Assembly: GCA_965284565.1 (NCBI GenBank)
Contig: OZ260100.1
Location: 3,162,001 to 3,226,000, forward strand
Length of the DNA: 64,000 nucleotides
Source of the DNA: BRH-c54 sp965284565
GTDB taxonomy: Bacteria; Bacteroidota; Bacteroidia; Flavobacteriales_E; Vicingaceae
Reading direction: 5' to 3'
Part shown: positions 52,679-61,261 of the stretch, in pieces
Layout of the letters: every line of letters begins with the position of its first letter
Position numbering within the stretch: the first letter of the stretch is position 1
The notes under the pieces: generated by a model
What the model was told of the DNA's origin: nothing
The model's database searches: none
What the model saw: the letters and a program-made list of their open reading frames with translations, nothing else
Made by a program: the position numbers and the translations under genes

Positions 52679-53380
52679 TTATTCGATTTCATCAAAGAGT
52701 TCGTTCCTCATTTCTTGATCAAGATGATCATAACTTTCCTTATCTACAATTACTATTTCATTAGGAAAACCTTTTATATTCTTTGCAACTACTTTTAAGT
52801 ATTGATTTTTCTCTAAGTCTTTCTTTAAGGGATTAAGTCTTCCTGAAACTATAAAACCTAATTCTCTAGAATAACTCTGTAATCTACTTGCTAAATTGAT
52901 ACAATAACCAATATACTCCTCTGATTTCGAATATTCATAAGTTAATTTATAAATTGTACCAGCTGAAATTCCAAACCTAATTTTTTGAGGAATATCCATT
53001 ACTGGAACATCTTCATTTGCAATTAAATTTAATTCTTCAAAATTTACCATCAAATTCCAACACCTATTCATTAAAAGTCCTAGTTGTTCTTTTTTGAAAT
53101 CATTGTATTTCCATAAAACTAATAGCCCATCTCCAAGAAATTTCCAGTGAATTGGTTCTGGAAGCGGTTCGTATTTTTTTTCACCTTCTAACCATTTATT
53201 TTGCCCACCATGTATAATAATTGACATAGCGTCAATAATGTGATTTAAGTATTTAGGTACATATAGATTAACATCTGGTTGTGCGAAAAATTGGGAAAAC
53301 CCAGCTAAATCAAACATTAGTGCAATACCGTGTTCTGGAACTGAGGCTGTGGGTTTAAATTTTTTTAGTTTATCTTTCAT
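52679..53380 (-). CDS. Solitary class III nucleotidyl cyclase domain protein
   Basis: The 233-residue protein is nearly one catalytic domain: IALMFDLAGFSQFF (metal Asp24), HWKFLGDGLLVLW (Lys80 and metal Asp84), RFGISAGTIYKL, and EEYIGYCINLASRLQSYSRE with the transition-state Asn162 and Arg166. The base-selecting positions read Lys80 and Glu155, close to adenylate cyclases. No membrane or sensor domain is attached and no cNMP-effector gene is next to it. It lies in the accessory stretch behind a cassette-type hairpin. Whether it makes cAMP, cGMP or a pyrimidine cyclic nucleotide cannot be told. Confidence 0.85.
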   Translation of the reverse strand: MKDKLKKFKPTASVPEHGIALMFDLAGFSQFFAQPDVNLYVPKYLNHIIDAMSIIIHGGQNKWLEGEKKYEPLPEPIHWKFLGDGLLVLWKYNDFKKEQLGLLMNRCWNLMVNFEELNLIANEDVPVMDIPQKIRFGISAGTIYKLTYEYSKSEEYIGYCINLASRLQSYSRELGFIVSGRLNPLKKDLEKNQYLKVVAKNIKGFPNEIVIVDKESYDHLDQEMRNELFDEIE

Positions 53381-53522
53381 TAATATTATTAGTTTTTTTA
53401 ATTGTTACAAACTGTACAAACTGATAGTCATTTTTAGTTTATATGTTTATCTAATATTCGCTATATAGATATATTTTTCTTGCTTATACTTTTTTCTGTA
53501 AATGTATAAAATAAATTAGAAA

Positions 53523-54212
53523 TTACAAATGCAGGCCGCATTCGGTTTTGGGGTTGTTGTTCCACCTGCCGTTTCGGTCTTCACCGGGTACGGTACAGTG
53601 TTCGCAGCCTATAGAAAAATACCCTTTAGAAATTAAGGGGTGGAAAGGCAAATGATGTTCTCTAATGTAATTGTCTCTATCATCACGAGAAACATCTAAC
53701 AAAGGGTAAAACTTAAGAATACCACCACGCTCTTCAAAAATATCTAGCGTTGCTCTGTGGTCGCTCTGCCAAGCCATTAACCCGGAAACCCAAACGGTAT
53801 GGTTTTCTTTTAACGCTTCCAAGGGTTCTACTTTGTTAATGGAACAACATAAATCGGGATCTTTTTTCCAAGTTTGGTCTTTGGTGGTAAAGTCATGTTT
53901 CCACTTTTCGGCACCAACACTGGTTACTTTTAAGTTATACAATTGGGTAAGGTAATCTTTATAAATAATGGTGTCTTTAAAATGGTACCCTGTATCTATA
54001 AATAATACTTCTTGTGAGGGGTGTATGTCTGAAAAAAGTTTGAGCAGTAATGCAGAAGTACCCGCAAAAGAAGAAGTAAGCATTATTTCCGCTTCATTAA
54101 AATCTATATACAACTCGCTAACTCGTTGTTCTGGAGTTAATGTTCTGTATTTTTTATTTAACTCGGCTATGCTTTCCTGGCTAAAAGTTCTTTTACTATT
54201 TTCTATATTCAT
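53523..54212 (-). CDS. cysH: Assimilatory (phospho)adenylyl-sulfate reductase
   Basis: The 229-residue enzyme has the PP-loop-type fold (LTSSFAGTSALLLKLFSDIH, VLFIDTGYHFKDTI), DPDLCCSINKVEPL and FSIGCEHCTVPGEDRNGRW, then the catalytic Cys in TECGLHL. The CC plus CxxC set binds a [4Fe-4S] cluster, which favours adenylyl sulfate over PAPS as substrate. It makes sulfite for cysteine synthesis. A TauE-like permease gene follows on the same strand after 119 bases. Confidence 0.93.
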   Translation of the reverse strand: MNIENSKRTFSQESIAELNKKYRTLTPEQRVSELYIDFNEAEIMLTSSFAGTSALLLKLFSDIHPSQEVLFIDTGYHFKDTIIYKDYLTQLYNLKVTSVGAEKWKHDFTTKDQTWKKDPDLCCSINKVEPLEALKENHTVWVSGLMAWQSDHRATLDIFEERGGILKFYPLLDVSRDDRDNYIREHHLPFHPLISKGYFSIGCEHCTVPGEDRNGRWNNNPKTECGLHL

Positions 54213-54287
54213 ATAGTTGCTATTAAAATAACAGGTGCAAAACTAAAAAAACTAAATAGCAATTAAACTGATGATAGTCATAAAATA

Positions 54288-54323
54288 GTTTATGAGGTTA
54301 TAAGTTTATGAGGTTATGAGGTT
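54288..54323. repeat. Short minisatellite upstream of cysH
   Basis: GTTTATGAGGTTATAA is followed by GTTTATGAGGTTATGAGGTT, units of about 8-16 bases built from the word TTATGAGG. A looser relative lies just upstream of the deoxyhypusine-synthase-like gene. It may vary in copy number between strains. Confidence 0.55.
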
Positions 54324-54331
54324 GACAAGAA

Positions 54332-55066
54332 CTACCAATTAAAAATATACTTGGTAATTTGGAACAGACAAGTAAGTATAATTACCGCTAGCACAAACAT
54401 CCTAAAAAAGTGTTGAGGCGTTTTATTGAGAATTAATTTTCCTACATAACTTCCTAAAAAGCTTATACCTATTAATATGGGGATAGTGACTAAAAATTCT
54501 TTAATAAAGTAACCATTAAAGAAATAAACTATGGTTCGGCTGGCATCAACACCCAAATCTATTAAAGCAGAAGTTGCTATAAAAATATCTTTTTCTAAAC
54601 TAAAAGCAGTTAATGTTAGTCCTCTAATGGCACCACCTGTTCCAATTAATCCTGCTAAAAAGCCCGAAGCCATGCCACCTAAATAAAGGTTCTTGTTGCT
54701 TTTATCAATTTTTTTGTTGGCATAAATAATTAAGTAAATTGCCAATATAATAAGCAATAAACTCATGAGCAATTCTAATTCTTTTTGTGGAACGAACTTA
54801 CTCAGAAAAGCGCCAATGATTACAAAAATGACTGCTGGAATACCCAATTTAATGGCTACATTTTTATCCAAGCCTTTTCTAAATAAAAATATTTTAGAGA
54901 GGTTGCTAAATACATGAAAAAGAGCGGTTATTCCTAATACTACTTTAAAATCGAAAAATATAGAAGCAATGGGTATAAATAAAATAGAAGAACCAAAGCC
55001 ACTAACCGTTCCGATAACTTCGGCAATAAAAGCAAGGATGTAAAACAGGTAATACTTTTCTATCAT
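54332..55066 (-). CDS. TauE/SafE-family permease
   Basis: The 244-residue protein has seven or eight membrane segments with the duplicated family motif: GTVSGFGSSILFIPIASIFF in the first half, and SGFLAGLIGTGGAIRGLTLT in the second. TauE/SafE proteins export sulfite, sulfoacetate or other organic anions. Position just downstream of cysH suggests handling of sulfite from sulfate reduction. It ends 23 bases from the start of the T9SS plug-type gene, whose transcription therefore follows, not precedes, in map order. Confidence 0.88.
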   Translation of the reverse strand: MIEKYYLFYILAFIAEVIGTVSGFGSSILFIPIASIFFDFKVVLGITALFHVFSNLSKIFLFRKGLDKNVAIKLGIPAVIFVIIGAFLSKFVPQKELELLMSLLLIILAIYLIIYANKKIDKSNKNLYLGGMASGFLAGLIGTGGAIRGLTLTAFSLEKDIFIATSALIDLGVDASRTIVYFFNGYFIKEFLVTIPILIGISFLGSYVGKLILNKTPQHFFRMFVLAVIILTCLFQITKYIFNW

Positions 55067-55089
55067 TTATGGGCTAAGAAATAATTGAT

Positions 55090-56415
55090 TTACTGGTTTT
55101 TTGTGTTGATGGTTTGAAAACCAATAAGTTCATCGTAAATTCTGTTAGGTAATCTGTGATAAACTAACACCATGTAATCATTCTCTGTTTGAGAGTATGA
55201 GCCTTCAATTTCTGTCATGTCGCCAGTGGTTTTAGCACCATCTTTTAACAAGCAATAAGCATAATTGTAATACCCTTGTTTTAGCAAAACTTCTGTAGTA
55301 TAGCTGCTTGAAGCAGAATCGTAAGCCATTTTATACTCGTCTTTAAATTTCCAATCGCTTAGTTTACCAAACACATAAAAAACACCATCTTTAGGAGGAA
55401 CATTGGCTAGTGTAAAGTGTACACTAACATAGTCGGCTTCCACTTCGCTTCTTTCGCCTTCATTTCTTTTAATTAAAAAGTTTCCATTAATATCGGGGTT
55501 GGTGGTGTATCTTTTATATGAACGATTTTCATCTGGAACCAAGTAAGCATCATTTATTTTCTTTACGCTGTTAAACTCAATACGATCTACATTTAAAGTT
55601 TGGTAGCGAATACTTTTTAAATCAAACTCTCTAAACTCGTTGTTACCAAAAAAACTATTTTCTGTTTCATAATCATACACCAATTCTTGTCCTTTAATAA
55701 AACGTGGAGGAAGGTTATAAATAGCATTATCCCATCTAAAATTTTGCATAATTACTACTTGTAAATCTTTAAAAGGGTCAATAATTTCGTAACCCGTATG
55801 GTCTATATTAAAATCAACCTCTTGCTTGGTAAATTGATATTCTACATTGGTAGCCCTTTTGGGGTCGATAATAATAGAAACTTTACTATCATAAACCATA
55901 AACCTTTTGGTAAGCATGGGTTTATCTTCTTTTCCATTTTCGTAAACCTTAATAATATAATTACCCGATTTTGTTAATGAAATGTTTTCATTAGGGATTT
56001 GTATTTGATAATGTAAATAAGGAATATCTGTATTAATAGAATATTGATAATCGAAAATAATATCTTCAAAAAAGCCATCAATGTATTCGTTGGGTCTAAG
56101 GTCTGAAGGAGTCCAGTTAGCGTTGCAATGGACAACGGAGTAATAATAATCTCGGGGAAGGGTTTTAAAATCATCAAAGCTAAGTAAAAGTTGTTCTGTT
56201 CCATTTAATGGAATAATAGGGTTACTTAATGGAGTTCCAGTATGATGAAGTAGTACCGTTTTTATATGGTCAACATATATATAATCTTCATATCTTAAAT
56301 AATTATTGCCTGTATAATCATCATCAGAAATTTTATTTGAAATAAAACTCGATATTAAAATAAATAAGCTAATAGAAAATGCAGAAATAACTATTATGGT
56401 GAAGATTTTTTTCAT
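55090..56415 (-). CDS. Type IX secretion plug-type protein (DUF5103)
   Basis: The 441-residue protein has an N-terminal membrane/signal segment (IFTIIVISAFSISLFILISS) and the DUF5103 pattern: YVDHIKTVLLHHTGTPLSNP, IIPLNGTEQLLLSFDDF, YYSVVHCNANWTPSDLRPNE, then TNVEYQFTKQEVDFNIDHTG and PPKDGVFYVFGKLSDWKFKD. DUF5103 corresponds to the Plug of the T9SS SprA translocon, which closes the channel when no cargo is present. The locus also encodes T9SS cargo elsewhere in the window. Confidence 0.85.
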   Translation of the reverse strand: MKKIFTIIVISAFSISLFILISSFISNKISDDDYTGNNYLRYEDYIYVDHIKTVLLHHTGTPLSNPIIPLNGTEQLLLSFDDFKTLPRDYYYSVVHCNANWTPSDLRPNEYIDGFFEDIIFDYQYSINTDIPYLHYQIQIPNENISLTKSGNYIIKVYENGKEDKPMLTKRFMVYDSKVSIIIDPKRATNVEYQFTKQEVDFNIDHTGYEIIDPFKDLQVVIMQNFRWDNAIYNLPPRFIKGQELVYDYETENSFFGNNEFREFDLKSIRYQTLNVDRIEFNSVKKINDAYLVPDENRSYKRYTTNPDINGNFLIKRNEGERSEVEADYVSVHFTLANVPPKDGVFYVFGKLSDWKFKDEYKMAYDSASSSYTTEVLLKQGYYNYAYCLLKDGAKTTGDMTEIEGSYSQTENDYMVLVYHRLPNRIYDELIGFQTINTKNQ

Positions 56416-56573
56416 TAAAAAGAGAAAGTTAAAATAAATAAAACGTTGGTAATCAAAATATCAACATTTGAGCCGAAAACGATGTTAATAAAAATATTCG
56501 TCAGTAAAATTAAGATATTAAGCGATGTTAAGCCAGTAGTTGTCAAATAAAGTTTATTTTTTTCATAATTTCC

Positions 56574-56603
56574 TTTGCCAGATTACCGAATTTTATAATT
56601 TTG
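56574..56603 (+). promoter_or_regulatory. Promoter of the nqr operon
   Basis: TTTG (56574-56577) and TAATTTTG (56596-56603) are 18 bases apart, a close match to the Bacteroidota consensus TTTG-N17-23-TAnnTTTG. The -7 box ends 29 bases before the nqrA start codon. The divergent plug-type gene starts 158 bases to the left. Confidence 0.7.
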
Positions 56604-56632
56604 TCGCAGTTATAATTTAATCTAAAAAAATT

Positions 56633-57982
56633 ATGTCAAAAGACGTTAAGATTAAAAGGGGAGCAAATATAAACCTAAAGGGTGCTGCCGAAAAATTACA
56701 CACTAATACTATTGTTGCAACAGAAGTTGTATTAAAACCTACCGACTTTCCTACTTTAGTGCCAAAACTTTCTGTAAAAGTTGGCGATAAAGTTAAAGCT
56801 GGTTCTCCATTATTTTACAATAAAGAGATAGAAGAGGTTTTATTTACATCGCCAGTAAGTGGAGAAGTAATAGATGTTGTTAGAGGTGATAAAAGAAAAA
56901 TTTTAGAAATAAAGGTTAAAGCTGATGCTGAAATTCAATACGAATCTTTTAAGCAAGCTGATGCATCAACATTGTCGAGAGAGGAAGTAAAAGAGAACAT
57001 GTTGAAAAGTGGTGTTTGGCCATTTATCAGACAAAGACCTTATGATATAATCGCTAATCCTAAAGATACACCAAAATCTATACACATTACAGCTATAGAT
57101 ACAGCTCCATTAGCACCAGATTATGGTTTTATTGCTCATGGAAAATCAGCTGAATTTCAGGCTGGATTAGATGCTTTGGTAAAACTTACAGATGGTAAAG
57201 TACATTTAAACATAAATGGAAATGCTAATGCTGATGAAGTGTTTACTGGTGCTAAAAATGTGCAAATTAATAAAATTGCAGGACCACATCCAGCTGGTAA
57301 TGTTGGTATTCAAATTCACCACTTAGAACCTATAAATAAAGGAGAAATTGTTTGGACGCTTAAAGCACTAGATGTTTTAACTATAGGAAAACTATTTAAA
57401 GAAGGTAAGTTTGATGCAACTCGTTCTATTGCTTTTGCTGGTTCGTTAGTAAAAAAACCATCTTATGTTAGAACTGTTTTAGGAGCTAAAATAGACGCTA
57501 TTGTAAAAGGAAATGTAGAAGAAGGTGGAAGATACATTAGTGGTAACCCATTAACAGGAACTAAAGTAGCGGAAGATGGTTATTTAAGTTTTTATGATTA
57601 CCAACTAACAGTTATACCAGAAGGTGGAAACAATCAATTTATGGGATGGTTAGCACCAGGTTTTGATAAGTTCAGCCTTTCAGGAACATTTTTCTCTAAA
57701 TTAATGCCTAATAAGAAATATGACTTAAATACCAACATGAATGGTGAAGAAAGATCATTAGTTGTTACAGGTGAATACGAAAAGGTTTTCCCTATGGATA
57801 TTTACCCAGTTCAATTACTTAAGTCTATATTGGTTGATGATATTGATAACATGGAAAAGTTAGGGATTTACGAAGTAGCACCAGAAGATTTTGCTTTGTG
57901 CGAATATGCGTGTACTTCAAAAACTCCAGCACAACAATATGTTAGAGAAGGCTTAAATAAGCTTAAAAAAGAAATGAGCTAA
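56633..57982 (+). CDS. nqrA: Na+-translocating NADH:quinone reductase subunit A
   Basis: The 449-residue subunit lacks membrane helices and shows the NqrA pattern: KRGANINLKGAAEKLHTNTI, PKLSVKVGDKVKAGSPLFYN, SPVSGEVIDVVRGDKRKILE, and GPHPAGNVGIQIHHLEPINK. It belongs to the sodium pump that oxidises NADH, reduces quinone and exports sodium. It is first in a complete six-gene operon with all genes on the plus strand. Confidence 0.96.
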   Translation: MSKDVKIKRGANINLKGAAEKLHTNTIVATEVVLKPTDFPTLVPKLSVKVGDKVKAGSPLFYNKEIEEVLFTSPVSGEVIDVVRGDKRKILEIKVKADAEIQYESFKQADASTLSREEVKENMLKSGVWPFIRQRPYDIIANPKDTPKSIHITAIDTAPLAPDYGFIAHGKSAEFQAGLDALVKLTDGKVHLNINGNANADEVFTGAKNVQINKIAGPHPAGNVGIQIHHLEPINKGEIVWTLKALDVLTIGKLFKEGKFDATRSIAFAGSLVKKPSYVRTVLGAKIDAIVKGNVEEGGRYISGNPLTGTKVAEDGYLSFYDYQLTVIPEGGNNQFMGWLAPGFDKFSLSGTFFSKLMPNKKYDLNTNMNGEERSLVVTGEYEKVFPMDIYPVQLLKSILVDDIDNMEKLGIYEVAPEDFALCEYACTSKTPAQQYVREGLNKLKKEMS

Positions 57983-58027
57983 AATAATATAAAGTAAACT
58001 GTAAGCACTTACACTTATAATTAAAAT

Positions 58028-59218
58028 ATGAAAGCATTAGACAATTTTATGCAAAAAATAAAGCCGAAAGCTGACGGGAAGTTTCCTTTAGCTTATACGG
58101 TTTGGGATGGAATGTACACCTTGTTTTTTGTACCTGGTCATACCAATAAAAATGGGGTACATATTAGAGATGGAATAGACTTAAAAAGAACCATGGTAAT
58201 GGTAATTTTTGCTTTAATTCCTTCTTTATTATTTGGTATTTATAATGTTGGACACCAACACTTTTTAGCCTTAGGAGAAGTTACTAATGCTAACCATGTG
58301 TGTGATATGTTTATGGATAAATTTATTTTTGGAGCTCTAAAAGTACTTCCAATAGTAATTGTTTCCTATGGAGTTGGATTAGGTGTAGAATTTATTTTTG
58401 CTGCATTTAACAAACATTCTATTCAAGAAGGATTTTTGGTTTCAGGTATGTTAATTCCATTAATATTACCAGTTGATGTTCCATTATGGATGGTAGGTGT
58501 AGCAACTATTTTTGCTGTTGTAATAGGTAAAGAAGTATTTGGAGGGACAGGAATGAATATTGTAAACGTTGCATTAACTGCCAGAGCGTTTTTATTCTTT
58601 GCTTATCCAACCAAAATGTCTGGAGACGAAGTTTGGGTAAATACTAGCTTAGAAGAAGGTCAGCAATTAGTTGATGGTTTTTCTGGAGCTACTCCATTAG
58701 CACAAGCAGTTAAAGGAGGTACAGAAGCTTTAAATACAATGAATGCCAGTGTTATGGAAGCTGCTATTGGATTTATACCAGGTTCTATTGGAGAAACTTC
58801 TGCAATAGCAATAGGTTTAGGAGCTTTATTATTATTAATTACAGGTATAGCAAGTTGGAGAATAATGTTATCCACTTTTGTTGGAGGTTATGTAATGGCT
58901 TTGTTATTCAACTTGTGGGGAGCAAATCCATTTATGGAGCTAACGCCAATGCACCAATTAGTAATAGGAGGATTTGCATTTGGAGCTGTATTTATGGCAA
59001 CTGACCCTGTAACAGGTTCTCAAACAAATACTGGTAAATACATATATGGTTTCTTTATCGGGATTTTTGCAATAATGATTAGAGTTTTTAATCCTGCATA
59101 CCCAGAGGGTGTGATGTTAGCAATTCTATTCATGAACATTATGGCTCCATTAATAGACCACTATGTTATTGCAGCGAATATTAAAAGAAGACTTAAAAGA
59201 GTTAGTGTTAAAGCTTAA
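58028..59218 (+). CDS. nqrB: Na+-translocating NADH:quinone reductase subunit B
   Basis: The 396-residue subunit has about ten membrane segments and the covalent flavin site DGFSGATPLAQAV, in which Thr222 carries FMN. Further matches are PLILPVDVPLWMVGVATIFA, GGTGMNIVNVALTARAFLFF and MATDPVTGSQTNTGKYIYGF. It holds riboflavin and the sodium path of the pump. It follows nqrA after 45 bases and precedes nqrC by 11. Confidence 0.96.
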   Translation: MKALDNFMQKIKPKADGKFPLAYTVWDGMYTLFFVPGHTNKNGVHIRDGIDLKRTMVMVIFALIPSLLFGIYNVGHQHFLALGEVTNANHVCDMFMDKFIFGALKVLPIVIVSYGVGLGVEFIFAAFNKHSIQEGFLVSGMLIPLILPVDVPLWMVGVATIFAVVIGKEVFGGTGMNIVNVALTARAFLFFAYPTKMSGDEVWVNTSLEEGQQLVDGFSGATPLAQAVKGGTEALNTMNASVMEAAIGFIPGSIGETSAIAIGLGALLLLITGIASWRIMLSTFVGGYVMALLFNLWGANPFMELTPMHQLVIGGFAFGAVFMATDPVTGSQTNTGKYIYGFFIGIFAIMIRVFNPAYPEGVMLAILFMNIMAPLIDHYVIAANIKRRLKRVSVKA

Positions 59219-59229
59219 ACTATAAAAAA

Positions 59230-59916
59230 ATGGATGTAAATAGTAATAAATATACCATAGGGTTCTCATTTGTAATGGTAGTAATAGTAGCACTATTATT
59301 GGCTTTTGCCTCAGAAGGTTTAAAACCGATGCAAAACCAGAACATAGAGCGTGAAAAAATGCAAAACATTTTGCAATCTGTTGGTTTAGAAATATCAAGA
59401 GAAGAAGCTCAGGATGCTTATAACAAGTATATTACAGAAGCAATTGTGTTAAATGATAAAGGCGAGCAGATAGAAGGAGATGCATTTAAAGTTGACATCT
59501 TAAAAGAATACAAATCTGGTGGACAAAAAAACTTTCCAATTTTTATTTTTGAAAATGAAGGAAACAAAAAATACATTATTCCTTTAGTGGGTAAAGGACT
59601 TTGGGGGCCAATTTGGGGCTACATAGCTCTTGAAGAAGATAAAAATACTGTTGCAGGAGCATCTTTCGACCATAAAGGAGAAACTCCAGGATTAGGAGCT
59701 GAAATTAACCAAGGATGGTTTCAAGAACCTTTTGTAGGAAAAAAAGTTTTTGACGAATCAGGAGAATATAAATCTATTAGAGTAATTAAAGGTGGAGCTC
59801 CAGAAGGTGATAAGCATGGTGTTGATGCTATTAGTGGCGGAACAATTACCGGAAATGGTGTTACTGAAATGTTAGTAAGAACATTAAAAACATACGAACC
59901 ATATTTAAAATCTTAA
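59230..59916 (+). CDS. nqrC: Na+-translocating NADH:quinone reductase subunit C
   Basis: The 228-residue subunit has one N-terminal membrane helix (IGFSFVMVVIVALLLAFAS) and a large periplasmic domain. The flavin site DAISGGTITGNGV differs slightly from the usual SGATxTS; Thr207 is the probable FMN carrier. GKGLWGPIWGYIALEED and ETPGLGAEINQGWFQEPFVG are typical. It is cotranscribed with nqrB and nqrD at 11 and 12 bases. Confidence 0.95.
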   Translation: MDVNSNKYTIGFSFVMVVIVALLLAFASEGLKPMQNQNIEREKMQNILQSVGLEISREEAQDAYNKYITEAIVLNDKGEQIEGDAFKVDILKEYKSGGQKNFPIFIFENEGNKKYIIPLVGKGLWGPIWGYIALEEDKNTVAGASFDHKGETPGLGAEINQGWFQEPFVGKKVFDESGEYKSIRVIKGGAPEGDKHGVDAISGGTITGNGVTEMLVRTLKTYEPYLKS

Positions 59917-59928
59917 TACTATAAAATC

Positions 59929-60585
59929 ATGAGCGAATCATTATTTTCTAAGAAAAACATGAAACTTATTAAGGATCCCCTTAATGACGATAATCCAATT
60001 ACCGTTCAAGTTTTAGGTATTTGTTCTGCTTTAGCAATTACTGTTAAAGTCGAAACAGCTTTTGTAATGGCAATATCAGTACTTTTTGTAATGATAGGAG
60101 CTAGTGTTATTGTTTCTTTAATGAGAAAAATTATACCTTCTAGAATTAGAATTATAGTTCAGTTGGTAATTGTAGCAAGTTTGGTAATCTTGGTTGACCA
60201 AGTATTAAAAGCTTTTGTTTATGATGTAAGTAAACAACTTTCGGTATTCGTAGGACTTATTATTACCAACTGTATTATTATGGGTAGGTTAGAAGCTTTT
60301 GCTTTGGCCAACAAACCTGGGTCTTCATTTTTAGATGCAGTAGGAAATGCTTTTGGGTACGGGCTTATTCTTATTGTTGTAGCATTTTTTAGAGAATTAT
60401 TTGGTTCTGGAACAGTTACACTGCCTGTTGTAGGTAAATTAGAAATACTAACAGGTTTAGCTAATAATACAGGTTACGAACACAATGGTTTAATGATTTT
60501 ACCTCCAATGGCATTAATTACTGTTGGTATCTATATTTGGATACAAAGAAGTAAAAACAGAAAACTAATTGAAGAAAATCATTAA
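59929..60585 (+). CDS. nqrD: Na+-translocating NADH:quinone reductase subunit D
   Basis: The 218-residue subunit has six membrane helices. PLNDDNPITVQVLGICSALA, then VFVGLIITNCIIMGRLEAFA with the conserved in-membrane Cys, and YGLILIVVAFFRELFGSGTV identify it. Together with NqrE it holds the membrane [2Fe-2S] cluster formed between the two subunits. Confidence 0.96.
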   Translation: MSESLFSKKNMKLIKDPLNDDNPITVQVLGICSALAITVKVETAFVMAISVLFVMIGASVIVSLMRKIIPSRIRIIVQLVIVASLVILVDQVLKAFVYDVSKQLSVFVGLIITNCIIMGRLEAFALANKPGSSFLDAVGNAFGYGLILIVVAFFRELFGSGTVTLPVVGKLEILTGLANNTGYEHNGLMILPPMALITVGIYIWIQRSKNRKLIEENH

Positions 60586-60611
60586 TTATAAAAGCATTAA
60601 ATTAACGACTC

Positions 60612-61226
60612 ATGGAATATATTAACATTTTCGTAAAGGGTATCTTCATAGAAAATATGATTTTCGCCTATTTCTTAGGCATGTGCTCTTATTTGGCTGT
60701 ATCAAAAACAGTAACCACAGCTAATGGTTTAGGTTTAGCAGTAATATTTGTTTTAGGAGTAACCGTTCCTATTAACTACTTATTAGAAAACTTTGTATTA
60801 AAAGAAGGTGCTTTATCTTGGTTAGGAGACGAGTACGCAACTATGGACTTAAGCTTTTTGAGTTTTATTATGTTTATTGCAGTTATTGCATCAACTGTTC
60901 AAATAGTAGAGATGGCTGTTGAAAAATTTGCTCCAGCATTGTATGGTGCATTAGGTATATTTTTACCACTTATTGCGGTAAACTGTTCTATACTTGGTGG
61001 TGCTTTATTTATGCAAGAAAGACAGTATGCCAACATTGGTGAAGCATCAGTTTTCGGATTAGGTTCTGGAGTGGGCTGGTGGTTAGCAATTGTTGCCATA
61101 GCAGCTATTAGAGAAAAAATTAAGTATTCTCATGTTCCTGGTCCATTAAGAGGATTAGGAATTACATTCATTATTTGTGGATTAATGGGAGTTGCTTTTA
61201 TGAGCTTCATGGGAATTGAACTTTAA
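60612..61226 (+). CDS. nqrE: Na+-translocating NADH:quinone reductase subunit E
   Basis: The 204-residue subunit has six membrane helices in the opposite topology to NqrD: FIENMIFAYFLGMCSYLAVS with the cluster Cys, and FLPLIAVNCSILGGALFMQE with the second. YGALGIF and GVGWWLAIVAIAAIREKIKY complete the match. It follows nqrD by 26 bases. Confidence 0.96.
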   Translation: MEYINIFVKGIFIENMIFAYFLGMCSYLAVSKTVTTANGLGLAVIFVLGVTVPINYLLENFVLKEGALSWLGDEYATMDLSFLSFIMFIAVIASTVQIVEMAVEKFAPALYGALGIFLPLIAVNCSILGGALFMQERQYANIGEASVFGLGSGVGWWLAIVAIAAIREKIKYSHVPGPLRGLGITFIICGLMGVAFMSFMGIEL

Positions 61227-61261
61227 TTTTAATAAAAATTACGTAACAAATATATTTAGAT

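Noticed and set aside
59929..61226. Rnf complex membrane subunits
   Set aside because: NqrD and NqrE resemble RnfE and RnfA, but the operon has nqrA, an NqrB with a covalent flavin site and nqrF, and no rnfB or rnfC, so it is Nqr.
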